Of a stretch of 64,000 bases of DNA, positions 29,901-39,700 are shown in pieces. Below the pieces are notes generated by a model, which worked only from the letters and a program-made list of their open reading frames with translations, searched no databases and had not been told where the DNA came from. The translations under genes and the position numbers were made by a program. The stretch covers positions 28,925 through 92,924 of the forward strand of contig JAQWSU010000050.1 of the NCBI GenBank assembly GCA_029243025.1, in the 5' to 3' direction. Source of the stretch: Pirellulaceae bacterium. Its GTDB lineage: Bacteria; Planctomycetota; Planctomycetia; Pirellulales; Pirellulaceae. Every line of letters starts with the position of its first letter. Position 1 is the stretch's first letter.

Positions 29901-32105
29901 ATCTCGTGAGGAAGCAAAGATGATCAAGAATCCGTCGCCTGGGATTGTCGTGCCAGCTGGTATCTCCCACTTGGTCAATTGGTCGGGATCATCCGTTAAG
30001 AACATGCCGCTAATATCTACCGGCGCGCTGATTTCATTTTTAATCTCGATCCAATCAGGTGATTCTTGATCTCCGAAATAGGTTTCTGCAAGCGTTCGTC
30101 GTGTCCGCGTTTGCAGCGTCGAGGCATTCATCGCCATGAACTCGCTGATGACGACAGGACGATCTGAAACGTTAAAGGTTACATCGACAATGTTTGACTC
30201 CAAACGGCCATCGGATGCCAGGTACTGAAACGTATCGAGTCCCAGGTATCCCGGGTTGGGCGTATAGCTAAACGAGCCATCATCGTTAAGTTTGAGCTGA
30301 CCGTTTGCGGGTTCTGTGACCTGTACGACTTTGAGGAATTCGTCATCAATGTCGGAGTCGTTCGCCAATAAACCCTCCGTGGCGGCGACGGTGAGTAAAC
30401 TGTCTGCCACTGCAAAGTATTGGTCGGCAATCGACACTGGTTGATCGTTGACGGCCTCGATCTTTAATCCGACTTCGGTTGCTTCGGAACTCAAAACGCC
30501 ATCATTAACGATGTAACTGAATCGATCAGAGCCAAAGAAATTTGACGCCGGTAAGTAATGGAACGAACCATCTGTTTGCAATTCCAGTACGCCGGCAGCG
30601 GGACCTTCCGCTAATACTACCGTGAGTTGTTCACCATCCGCATCAAAATCATTCTGGAGGATACCGTTCGCAGCGATGACCACGAGTGGCTGATCTTCCG
30701 TGACCGTGAAATGGTCAGCTTGAGTTGTGGGTGGCGTGTTGACCAGGATGTTGACGGATGCCGCATTCGACAAACGGGTCCCGTCGTCGATCTGATATTC
30801 AAAGGTCGCGTTTCCTACGAACCCTTGAGCATCATAAATAAATGATCCATCGTCACGGAGGGTCACACTGCCTTGGCTCGCTTCGCGACTGATTCGTGCG
30901 GCCAAGGGCGTTTGATCCGGATTGTTGTCATTCGCCAGCACACCTGTAAGTGCGGGTATCACCAACGGTTCATTGGGCAATCCCTGATAGGTATCGTTGA
31001 TAGCGGTTGCAGGATCGTAGGTCGGACGAACCTCGAACGTGACCGTGACGGGTTCCGATGCTTGTGAGTCTCTAGCGATGTAGATAAAAAAGTCATTGCC
31101 AAAGAAATCGTTGTACGGGTTGTAAATCAGTGCTCCGTTGGGGAGCAGACCAATCTCGCCATGCTGGGTTCCTGTGACTAATTCGGCCGTTAATGGGTCG
31201 GATTCCGTATCGCTGTCATTCTTCAGCACGCCGTCTGCAGCGGTTACCATGAAGATCGATGCATCTTCGTCGAGCGTATAGTGATCGGCGACGGCGATGG
31301 GTGGAGAGTTTTGGTAGAAGCTGAGCATCTCATTGTGGAAATCGACAATTTCAGCGGCAGAAAGATCGTCGCCGTAGAATTGCACTTCCGGAATATCCCC
31401 GCTAAACGGATTTTGATTCGTTTGGAGCATGCCGATCGTGAAGGCTAGGTCGGCCAAGGGTTGGCCGTGGACTTCAGCCGTTGATCCAGACGCTTCGCCG
31501 TCGATGAATAGCGAAATCGTCGGGCCGGAACGAGTAAGGACGACGGTGTGCAAATCGCCATCGTTCAGGCCCGTCTGTTCTGAGTGAACGGTGGTTGGCG
31601 GGTGTCCAAATCCATTTCCCATACCCGCGGAGATGCGACCGTTGCCGCTAATTGCGATCCCCCAGTCGCGACCAAAGCCGAGCGTGTTCGCGTCTACGAG
31701 TCCGGTTCCTTGAAACCAGTTACCTGTCCCATCACCGACTAACTGTGTCGAGGAAGTCGCAAAAACAACCGCGATTGAAAAGTCGTTGGCACCGTTTAAT
31801 TTGTTTTCAAGGTAAGCGACTTCATAGCCGTCGGGGCCATCGCTCGCATCAAATTGCATGCTGGCTCGACCGCCCAAAATTCCATGGGCGAGTCGGGGGG
31901 TACCCTCTTGTAGCGCCGGTGTTGTGGCGATCCGATCATTCCATGCCGGTGCCGACATTCCGTCTTCAAGGCTTGCCACCAAATCTTCAGCACGCCAATG
32001 TGAAATCAAGTCAGCCGCTAACAAAACTCTTTGTTCGAGTTGCTCAAGACAAAGCTGAGAAAAAGCTTCGGAGAGAGCTCGGAATCGTTTTCCGCCGTTT
32101 CGCAT
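26952..32105 (-). CDS. Giant LEPR-XLL exoprotein: LamG, cadherin-like repeats, lamin-tail, CotH kinase-like, dockerin
   Basis: About 1717 residues from ATG 32105 (a GTG at 32138 is an alternative). Domains in order: the LEPR-XLL export motif LEQLEQRVLLAAD near the N terminus; a LamG region (25-260); about four cadherin/VCBS-like repeats (270-640), each with a DEDASIF- or TEDQPLV-type start and LxNDxD; a lamin-tail domain (650-795, SPDWIEIKN); a chitobiase-like module (815-895, VYTIDGKEPT); a CotH spore-coat kinase-like domain (about 940-1275, NDWDWNHSQNW); a second chitobiase-like module (YYTTDGSDPR); a second lamin tail (FEFIELVN); and a dockerin-like pair of EF loops (about 1577-1638, DANRDGKFNSSD and DWDGDDDFTSSD). 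It is secreted and probably adhesive, with a possible protein-kinase activity as shown for Bacillus CotH. No PEP-CTERM tail. Confidence 0.88.
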   Translation of the reverse strand: MRNGGKRFRALSEAFSQLCLEQLEQRVLLAADLISHWRAEDLVASLEDGMSAPAWNDRIATTPALQEGTPRLAHGILGGRASMQFDASDGPDGYEVAYLENKLNGANDFSIAVVFATSSTQLVGDGTGNWFQGTGLVDANTLGFGRDWGIAISGNGRISAGMGNGFGHPPTTVHSEQTGLNDGDLHTVVLTRSGPTISLFIDGEASGSTAEVHGQPLADLAFTIGMLQTNQNPFSGDIPEVQFYGDDLSAAEIVDFHNEMLSFYQNSPPIAVADHYTLDEDASIFMVTAADGVLKNDSDTESDPLTAELVTGTQHGEIGLLPNGALIYNPYNDFFGNDFFIYIARDSQASEPVTVTFEVRPTYDPATAINDTYQGLPNEPLVIPALTGVLANDNNPDQTPLAARISREASQGSVTLRDDGSFIYDAQGFVGNATFEYQIDDGTRLSNAASVNILVNTPPTTQADHFTVTEDQPLVVIAANGILQNDFDADGEQLTVVLAEGPAAGVLELQTDGSFHYLPASNFFGSDRFSYIVNDGVLSSEATEVGLKIEAVNDQPVSIADQYFAVADSLLTVAATEGLLANDSDIDDEFLKVVQVTEPANGQLKLNDDGSFSYTPNPGYLGLDTFQYLASDGRLESNIVDVTFNVSDRPVVISEFMAMNASTLQTRTRRTLAETYFGDQESPDWIEIKNEISAPVDISGMFLTDDPDQLTKWEIPAGTTIPGDGFLIIFASSRDIRDPGLDETGRLHANFSLDSDGDYLAITTGSKGIIDEVTTETFGQQATDVSFGTIKGQQRYFDDPTPGQANRGGLLDIVADTRFSVGRGYFDESFEVIVSTTTPGATLVYTIDGKEPTLEEGNRVESTDSETPPTVTLSIDKTTTLRAAAFKTNHVPTNIDTQTYFFIENILSQSNLWSRITDDDQWGPMLKDSLLSIPTISLVSEGRITQRESAVSVEMIYPDGTEGFQIDAGIEQYGGHSLNSPKKNMRLSFKSIYGDSKLNYDMFGDDAVNEFNQLLLRSGSHDNWFWTHPAGGKGNYTRNRWTFDRQLEMGHLAPHGRYVQVYINGEYWGLHHLMERPNAAFMASYLGGEEKDYDALNAGSPIDGDNVAWRALQSSEVIDDYERVQEFLDVENYADYMLLQFYAGNDWDWNHSQNWAAARPRLNGDGFIFFGWDSDLVLRTTANANVITRGGPGNLWNARGGMKQHDEFLMLMADRAHRLFFNNGMLTSDRLREDIEALADEVRLPVIAETAIWGRRGHSGPYTPAVWESSIEWMLNRFAPETGTDRTATVISQLRKAGVYPSIDAPEFSVNGQSQHGGDIGSDDRITITAEEGIVYYTTDGSDPRLAGGALNPEARVFTDQPLTLPANTVLKTRLLDAEQWSALSEAAFRVDTVPASPDNLRISEIHYHPADPSEAELAAGYADADQFEFIELVNIGNQAIDLNSVHLRRVEREGNNQGVEFSFAKLDQPSLAAGERLVVVEDQDAFRTRYGSEPWVAGSWSGGLSNRQEQILLTVGEQTIHQFTYLDSWFPETDGNGRSLVATDLAANPDHWNTSAGWRPSRLIGGSPGAPTDFVDLPGDANRDGKFNSSDLVQVFAAGEFEDDTPNNSTWDEGDWDGDDDFTSSDIVTAFQAGHYSAAAKANVSLTANDLPIGSQLLQRTDQEKTKIPQIDFADSLDRKPQRILLEARDQIFENWNETKPIVPAEKNDGVEFLLT

Positions 32106-32276
32106 GATTTTATTCCGTGTGTCGCCATTCACCACCAATTATCACACAGCGTTAGCTCAGGATGCAGAAGCTGATTGTAGATGGCAGTCCGAAACGAAGC
32201 GAGGAGATTTATCGGAATGTACGGAACTGGTGTCAGGCTATCCATGGGAGAGCTGAGGCTGTATCTTCCGTAAGCC

Positions 32277-32306
32277 AAAAAAAAGGGACCATCTTGCGAT
32301 GGTCCC
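32277..32306 (-). terminator. Intrinsic terminator of the 32342-32974 gene
   Basis: 9-bp stem GGGACCATC (32285-32293) / GATGGTCCC (32298-32306) with a 4-nt loop; on the minus strand it runs into eight U (plus-strand A tract 32277-32284). It starts 36 nt after the stop codon. Confidence 0.92.
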
Positions 32307-32341
32307 CAAGTCTTATCTTCTCGATTAAGAATACAACCCTG

Positions 32342-32974
32342 TTATCGCTTCATCCGTCGTCGTAACATTGCGATCATGGGAAGGATTGCCAGGCCGATGA
32401 GACCGAGCGAGGTCGGTTCGGGAACGGACAAAAAGTTGATCTGATAGTTGCGGCCGCCCGCACCGGAAGCGTGTCCGGACTCGATGACTTCACCAACCGC
32501 CGGCGTGTAATCCGTGCCAACTCGGTTAGCCTGGAACATTCCTGAGCCTCCGTCACCACCGAAAGTGACGGTTCCGCCTGCGTCGTCATCGAAACCATCT
32601 CGGTACTGCCAGAAACCTGCAAAGTAATCGTTGCCGTCGTCCGGAATCGCGTCACTCCCCCAGGAGACGGAGTTTTCGCCAGCATCGGTTGCATTCGAGA
32701 CGGGACCAATGCCCCAGATCTCGGCGACGCCATCAACGTTCTTGAGAATCAGAGGTTGGACATGGTGTTCACCGCTAGCGCGGCTCGCTTCTGCATAGTA
32801 GGTAACCGTCGAAACACTTTCACCGGCAGGAATGCTGCCAGCGCCGTTTAAAACGGTAACGCCACTCCATCCATCGACCGAACCGTTCGTCAAGGGTAAC
32901 GGGGCTCCCGTTTCGCCTGCTTGGAGCAAACTCACACCGATCAACAAAATTGGTAAGCAAAGTAATTTTTTCAT
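32342..32974 (-). CDS. Small PEP-CTERM exoprotein, paralogue of the 45143-46204 product
   Basis: 210 residues from ATG 32974. Signal peptide MKKLLCLPILLIGVSLLQAG. The body (about 22-185) is a domain I cannot name. It is clearly shared with the gene at 45143: GAPLPLTNGSVDGWSGV, IPAGESVSTVTYYAEA, WGIGPVSNATDAGENSVSWG and AIPDDGNDYFAGFWQYRDGF align with counterparts there. Its C terminus is a PEP-CTERM signal (VPEPTSLGLIGLAILPMIAMLRRRMKR). Unlike the paralogue it has no EF-hand tail. It is followed by a strong terminator. Confidence 0.85.
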   Translation of the reverse strand: MKKLLCLPILLIGVSLLQAGETGAPLPLTNGSVDGWSGVTVLNGAGSIPAGESVSTVTYYAEASRASGEHHVQPLILKNVDGVAEIWGIGPVSNATDAGENSVSWGSDAIPDDGNDYFAGFWQYRDGFDDDAGGTVTFGGDGGSGMFQANRVGTDYTPAVGEVIESGHASGAGGRNYQINFLSVPEPTSLGLIGLAILPMIAMLRRRMKR

Positions 32975-33344
32975 GACAAATCCTATGTTTTTGTGTCGAA
33001 AACGAATGTGTTCGAGCTATCGGTCGCTTTGAAATAGAAAGAAACGCGAGCAGAACGGCTGGCGTTGCGACCGATCAAAGGCGCCTGGGGCAATTGACGT
33101 GTCAAGAACGATGAATGCTGGATGGAATCATCCCAGGCGAAAAGCAGATGCTGATGGGTTCAGCAGGTTGCTGAACAAATCACTGGCGGCTCAACATTTC
33201 AAATAGGCTCGTGAAGAGCGTGTTAGAGAAATAGGAAGATTTCGCTCCGTGATCCTATTTCTTCTAGTTTGGCAGGTCAAACAAAAACTCGCTTCTTGCT
33301 CATTTTTTTTATCCTGCCTGGCAGGCCGACTTTGAAAGGGGTGC
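32975..33344 (-). other. Intergenic region with two stem-loops upstream of PEP-CTERM gene
   Basis: 370 bp between genes B and 32342-32974, both on the minus strand. One stem pairs ATCGGTCGC (33019-33027) with GCGACCGAT (33067-33075), 9 bp perfect, enclosing AACGC/GCGTT (33043-33047 with 33062-33066). It sits about 45 nt before the PEP-CTERM start and has no U-run directly after it. A second 10-bp stem, AGAAATAGGA (33227-33236) / TCCTATTTCT (33253-33262), lies about 80 nt after the stop of gene B and may be its 3' end. Confidence 0.5.
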
Positions 33345-36300
33345 TCAAGGACTCGAAATGGAAAGAATTCTTGACAATTGTTGCCAGCGTGGATGAGTCA
33401 GAAACATTTTGGGGGTCGCTTCGACGTAGCTGCGGCCTTGCTCAAGATGGCCGTGTTTTGCGAGTTCTTCCACGAATTCAAAGAGATTTCGTCGGCGAGG
33501 AGGCATGATCCAATGTCCGGGGAATGGCAGGCTGGCGGCCCGCCAAGCAGCCGTCGTCTTGGCTGCCGACAGCTTGCCCACATCTTGGACGAGTTGCTCG
33601 ACGGAAACCGGGCCTCGATAAATAGCGATCACTCGTCCCTGTCGATCGAGCAAAAAGCTCGAGGGAACGGGCAGCGGGGCGTGGGATTCAAAAATAGTGT
33701 CATTTAGCAGTTGAAGTTTAAAAAGCAGCTCGGCATCGGCTTGGCCGGCTCTGAATGGGAAGTTCATCTTTTTGAGCAATTGTTGACTCTGGTGAGACTG
33801 ACCATCCTGCTGCGCACCTGAGGAGAGAAGATCGTCGACATTCAACGCGACGATGTCGATCCGTAAGGCGCGTAATGCTTGGCTCTGCTGACTGAATTCC
33901 TCGAGTTCTCGAATGCAAGGTTGGCACCAAGCGGCCCAAAGATTCAGCAAAGTTAAGCGGTCTTGCGGTTCCACCAGGTCGGCAAGTTTTCCCGAGGACG
34001 ATTGGTAATGATTGGCGGGTAAGCGAATCATTGAGAAGCTCATCGCTTCTGAATCACCCTGATTGGCGATTGGCTTCACGGGGTCGGAGTCGAGCAGTTT
34101 GCGCGCAGAGGTCGCAATCGGATGGGGGGCAGGGTCTCCTTCGATGAACAGCAGCGTCCGATCCACTTCGGTGACTTGGAACGTTTGCTGTTTTCCTAAT
34201 GGCCAGGTGACTTCGACTCGATCGATGGATGTTGCGTCACCGAGACCGATGTGCAGCCGTTTGCTTGATTGAGCGAGAAAACCGTCGCCGGCCCGTAGGG
34301 TTCGCGAAATGGGAGTGGCCGTTTGATCGGTGAAGACTCGAACACGGGCTCCGATTCCATCTCGATTTGATTGGACCCCTTGCAGGCAGATGGTTAAGAA
34401 ATGATTCGTGGTCTGCATTTGATTCAGCAAGAATCTTAGTTGCGGACTGTTGCGGTTGGAAATCCAGACATCCAAGTCGCCGTCTGAGTCCCAATCGACT
34501 AAAGCGGCGGCGCGACCATCATCTGCCCAATCAAAACCACTGATCGATGAGACGTTGGCAAAGCCTTGGGTTCCCGTGTTTAAGAAGGCACAATGTGGCT
34601 CATTCCCACTAAAAGAGCGGCCCTCTCGTACAATCGAGAGAAATTGTGCGGCGGCGGTTCCTTCCGGATTGCTATTGCTAGTGCCCACCGATAAATTGCC
34701 GCGCGACCCGACCTGTCGCCAAAAGAAACTTCACAAGTCACCCGGGTCATGAGTCGTGATATAACCATTCGCGACGAGCAGGTCTTCCCAGCCGTCATTG
34801 TTAATGTCGCAGAACAATGATGACCAGGCCCATCGTCCCATTTCTACGCCAGCCAATGATCCTGTTTCCTCAAAGGAAGTACCGATATTTTGAAACAGTG
34901 AGTTTCCCTTGGCGAACCGTCGATAAAGTTGTTTGCGTTGCGGGCTGGCGTTGGGCAGAAAGCCGCTTTGAGGTGTGATGCGATTGCCCGCCGACGAAAA
35001 CATGTTGCCGACATAGAGATCCATCTGGCCGTCTCGATTGTAGTCCCCCCAAGAAACGGACATGCCTGAGCCAAAGTCGATTAGATTTTGCTCCGCTGCC
35101 ACTTCGGCAAATTGTTGACCGTCATTGCGATAGAGACAGTTTGCCCCGTAATCGTTCGCGACGTAAAGATCTTGATCACCGTCGTTGTCGTAATCCTCCC
35201 AGGAAGCAGCAAGGCTATGGCGTTGATTGTGGGTGTCGAGGCCTACCTCGGTTGTCACATCTTGGAAGTTCCAGTCGCCATTTGCAGAGATGTTATTTTG
35301 TAAGAGGTGGTTTGCGCCGCCGTCATTCGCGTTGTGATATACGAAAGCTGGCAAGCCTTGTTGGGAGCGAGATGCCTGCGATGCATAATCGACCAATTGA
35401 TAAAGATCCAGATCTCCATCGTTGTCATAGTCGACGGCCGAAATTCCTTGTAAATCGATGTCTGGCAGTTTCACAAGCTGTCGCATGCGGAATTTTAGAT
35501 CCGCGTTTTCGTAAAGGCAGATGCCCATCATCGTTGCGATGGCAGCGTCTTGGTCACCATCATTGTCAAGATCGACGAATACGGCACTCGAAGTGCGGTC
35601 GAGAAGGTTCAAACCGTATTCGGCAGAGCGTTCCCATGCCGTTCCGTCTTGCTGTTGTAAAAACAGCCGGTTCGGCAGACCCCCGGGTTGGCAAACGTAC
35701 AAGTCATCGAGTCCGTCGTCATTGATGTCGACGATCGAGAGGCCGTGTTTCGAGAAATATTCCATGCCGTGAGCTGTTTCGATCCGTGTTAGCCAATATT
35801 GAAGTCCATGAATCAACTGTTGTTGGAAGCTGTCCGTTTCTCCGATTACCGCCAACGTCTGATCCTTAAACCACGCTGGGCCCGATCGCTGAGTTTCTTC
35901 CAGGTTGATCAATCTTGCGGAAACTAAGCGGGGCAGGTTTGCATCATTGCTGAGCCATTGATATTCCCAGTGGGTTAATCTTTGCCACGAATGCTGCGGT
36001 GTTTGGGTGGATGCTTCCACGACAACTTCCGTTGAAACGGCATGATTGCCGAATTGAACGGTAATGATCTTTGGTTTGATGTGAGTTGCCGGTGCTGGAC
36101 CATTTGCGAGAAGGTTCAGGAACTTTGTAATCGCATCGCTGCCCTGCAGCTCGGTTGGAGTTTGTAGATCCGCGATTCGCAGTACGCTCGTTTGCGCGTT
36201 AGAGAAAATCTTTCGCGGAAGGGTCGAATCGAACGTCAGCGAAAATGTTTCTGCGAAACACTCAGAGGATGGCAGATTGGAAGTCGTATGCTTTAAGGCT

Positions 36301-36575
36301 TCGCTCACCTTCGTTAGAGTCTGACTTGCGCGGTCGGCAAATTGTTCCGTTGGCCAATTTGTGCTGCTCGCCGCAAGCCGGCTGGAATCGGTTTGAAATC
36401 GCGATCCCGATAAGGTCGGCCTCGTGTTCTCATTCGGTGACGTCTTGTCATCAGTTAATGAGGATGGCTGCTCCTGCAATTCGCTCGAGGGCCACCAACG
36501 GGCACTGATCCACAAGGAACCACCCAGGCCAAGTACGATCGCGACGACGAAACAAATTCGAACTTTGTGCGTCAT
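33345..36575 (-). CDS. Putative selenoprotein B: FG-GAP / ASPIC-UnbV / thioredoxin protein with in-frame UGA
   Basis: 1076 residues when the TGA at 34731-34733 is read as Sec615; otherwise two in-frame neighbours. The N terminus is a membrane anchor (ICFVVAIVLGLGGSLWISA) without a lipobox Cys. FG-GAP loops (DINDDGLDDLYV, DLDNDGDQDAAIA, DYDNDGDLDLYQL, DYDNDGDQDLYVAND, DINNDGWEDLLVANG) end in YITTHDPGDL. Sec and SFFWRQVGS follow, then Cys662 in SGNEPHCAFLN, an ASPIC-UnbV domain, and a thioredoxin-like domain with CQPC at 884-887. Compared with A and D, the C-terminal TPR block is missing: the protein ends about 190 residues after CQPC. The terminal stop is also TGA, so UGA has two meanings in this gene. 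Divergent from gene C, with 183-216 bp between. Confidence 0.85.
34703..34733 (-). promoter_or_regulatory. UGA (Sec615) plus SECIS-like hairpin of gene B
   Basis: TGA at 34731-34733 (minus). Twelve nt downstream GCGAC pairs with GTCGC (plus coordinates 34715-34719 with 34703-34707) around the 7-nt loop AGGUCGG. The AGGUC core is identical to the fdhF SECIS loop and sits at the same distance from the UGA, within about 1 nt. Confidence 0.75.
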
Positions 36576-36791
36576 ACGGAAAACGTTGCGTGAAAAAGGT
36601 TCTGTCGAGTTTCATTGATCTGAATGTTGCGAGTGATTCGTCCTTGCCTCGGAACTCATCGCAACTTGACTTTATCTTACCGTCTCTTGTGCGCCTGGGG
36701 GCTCTTTAGACGTAATTCGTTGATTCCATGAGTTGCGACTGCTTGACGGTAGGTTAAAGTGAGGTGTCCCGAGGAATTCGATATCAACTTG
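36576..36791. promoter_or_regulatory. Divergent promoter region of genes B and C
   Basis: About 216 bp (183 bp if gene C starts at GTG 36759) separate the starts of two putative selenoprotein genes facing away from each other, so their promoters must lie here or overlap. GAGGA at 36771-36775 may serve gene C. I see no defined operator. Confidence 0.45.
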
Positions 36792-39700
36792 ATGCGTATG
36801 AAATTCATGTTCCTTTCTCGTAAACGTGCACGATACACCTTAGCCGTGATGAGCGCGGTCGGACTGGTTGTTTTTATCGGCCTGGCCTGGGGCTATTTTC
36901 GAGGGCAAATTAGAAAGGATCACCCGGGCATTCGCTCCGAGGGCATTCGTTCCGAGGGGCACTCACGGTTCTATTTAAAACCTCTCGACGGTCAGCTCAC
37001 TAACGATCTGCGAATTCAACGAGCGGACGCGAGCGAAGGCGACTGGATCAGCGAGCAAGAAACTGCAGCTCTCATGGAAAAGTTGGATCGATTCAAAGCG
37101 TGCGTATTGGATCGTAGCCGCACTGTTGCCGATTCAACGCTGCTTGCGCCCGATTTTCAGGGGCAATTGCTGACTTCTACGAGATTGCATCTCGTCTACC
37201 ACGACAAAACGATGCGGATCTCTCACCTGAATTCAACGGATAAGGACGCGGATTTTACCAATTCAATTGAGCAACAGTTTGACTCATGGACGGATCCGAA
37301 TGCGAAGATCAGTCAGTGTTCCTTCAAGGTCATTCGGATTCGAGCGGTCGACGGACAGTTGCGAGCTCGTTTGCTGCTGCAGCTAGTTTCCAAGTCAGCC
37401 GGAACCATCCAACAAGATAATTTGATTTGTGATTCTGAGTGGGAGTCGATCGAAGCAGAACGCCGCTTGCGTCGCTTGGCTGTCGTGAAGCTAGAACGCA
37501 TCGAGTTTGTTGCCAGTGGAAGGGGCCTCCTGGATGACGCAACAGCTGCCGTGTTGCCCCTAGGAAAGGCCGGGCGTGATCACGTCCTGCGAGGTATCGA
37601 CCATTGGAGCCAGCGTTTAACGGGAATTGACGATATGCATATGTACGGCCACCACGGTTTGGCGGTGGGCGATGTCAATAATGATCTTCTGGATGATGTT
37701 TATGTTTGCGATGCAGGTGGGTTGCCGAATCAACTTTATTTGCGCGGGGAAGGGGGTATCGCAAAGGCGGATGCCCAGCGGGCAGGTGTCGATTGGTTGG
37801 AGGCGTCGACGTGCGCACTTTTGATTGATCTGGATAATGATGGAGACCAAGATCTTGTTGTAGCAACTGTCGCGGCGCTCATCTTTGCAGCCAATGATGG
37901 GCAGGGACGGTTTCAAGTTCGTGCGGCGAAAACAGGTTTTCCCGAAGCGCATTCACTTTGTGCGGCTGATTATGACAACGATGGAGATCTTGATCTCTAC
38001 GTTTGTAATTATGGAGCGGCAGGCGGAAGAAGCGGTCAGCGAGGTTTTGAGGCGACGATACCCGTTCCCTATCACGATGCACAGAACGGAGGACGCAATA
38101 TCCTGTGGCAAAACCGTGGGCGTTTTCAGTTTCGCGATGTGACTCGCCAAGTCGGGCTCGAACAGAATAATCGCCGATGGACTTTCGCTGCGGCTTGGCA
38201 GGATTATGACGACGACGGTGACATGGACCTGTATGTGGCCAACGACTTTGGACGCAACAGTCTGTACCAGAATCAAATGGGAAAGTTTCGTGACGTGGCG
38301 GCTGCGTCGGGTGTTGAGGACATGGCAGCCGGAATGTCGGTTGCTTGGGGAGAATATAACGGAGATGGGCGCAGTGATCTGTATGTTGGAAACATGTTCT
38401 CCGCAGCAGGTTCTCGAGTGACCTATCAGCGAAGATTCGTTGATAGTCACTCAACAGCTGACACGGGGGGCGTGCAGCGAATGGCTCGTGGGAATACGCT
38501 CTTTGCGGGTGATTCCGAAGGTCGATTTGTTGATGTAAGCCTGGCTGCCGGTGTCAACATGGGCCGTTGGTCGTGGAGCTCAAAATTTGCGGATCTCAAT
38601 AACGATGGGTGGGAAGACCTGATTGTTGCAAATGGATACTTCACGAATCAACGCACGAACGACTTGTGAAGTTTTTTTTGGCGGCAGGTCGTGTCACCTG
38701 CACCTCCATCCATGGAAGATACGCGTCGTCTTCAACGGTATCGGAAATCCTGGCATGAGATCATGGAGATGGTACGTTCTGGAGCGTCCTGGAGTGGTCG
38801 GGAAAAAAATTGCGTCTTTCTCAATTGTCAGGCAGGCGCAGGGCAGGATAAGACAGTGCAATTTGCCGATATATCGGCCGTCAGCGGCATGGGGTTTCCT
38901 GATGATGCACGCTCGATGGGAGTCTTGGATTGGGATCAGGATGGAGATCTCGATGTGTGGATTCGTAATCGAACGGCGCCACGTCTACGCGTGATGTTGA
39001 ATCGAACCGATCAGCTTATGCCAAATCGGAAAACGATTGCAGTCAAATTGCGAGGTGTAGCCTGCAATCGAGATGCCATTGGTGCCCGTGTCGAGATGGT
39101 TTCACCTCCTGGTCGACGGCAGTTACGTTCGGTAACCGCCGGAGATGGCTTCATTTCGCAATCAAGCAAATGGTTGCATTTTGCTGCGGATCAGGAGGTG
39201 TCATCGGTCACGGTCCACTGGCCGGGTGGAAATCGGGAAATAATCCACGGCCTGGATGTGGCGGGTCGTTATCTTGTTCAGCAAGGGGCAGGCGAGGCCC
39301 GTCGAGTGGAAGATCTTCCCAAGCTGAAAATCGCTCCGAAGGTTACAGCGGTTCCAGGGGTGACCGACTCGGCACGAATCGTGTTACCTGGGCGAATTCC
39401 GTTGCCTGATTTAACGCTGGTGCCAGATTCCACGTCCTTGCCTAGCACGCTGGGAACGCGCCCAACTTTAGTTGTTTTTTGGACTCGATCCTGTGCCAGT
39501 TGTCGAAGTGAATTGGCGAACTTAGCCGCGCACCAGCAGGCATTTGATCGTCAAGGTTTGGCCGTTTTGACGATTTGTTTGGATGGACTGGGGACGAGTG
39601 ACTCGGTTGCTGCACGAGCTGCTGATGATTCAGTCAGTTTGCCATCGATAAGAATTCCCTTTGCAGGCGCGACGACAACAGCTGCGTCGATGCAAAAGCT

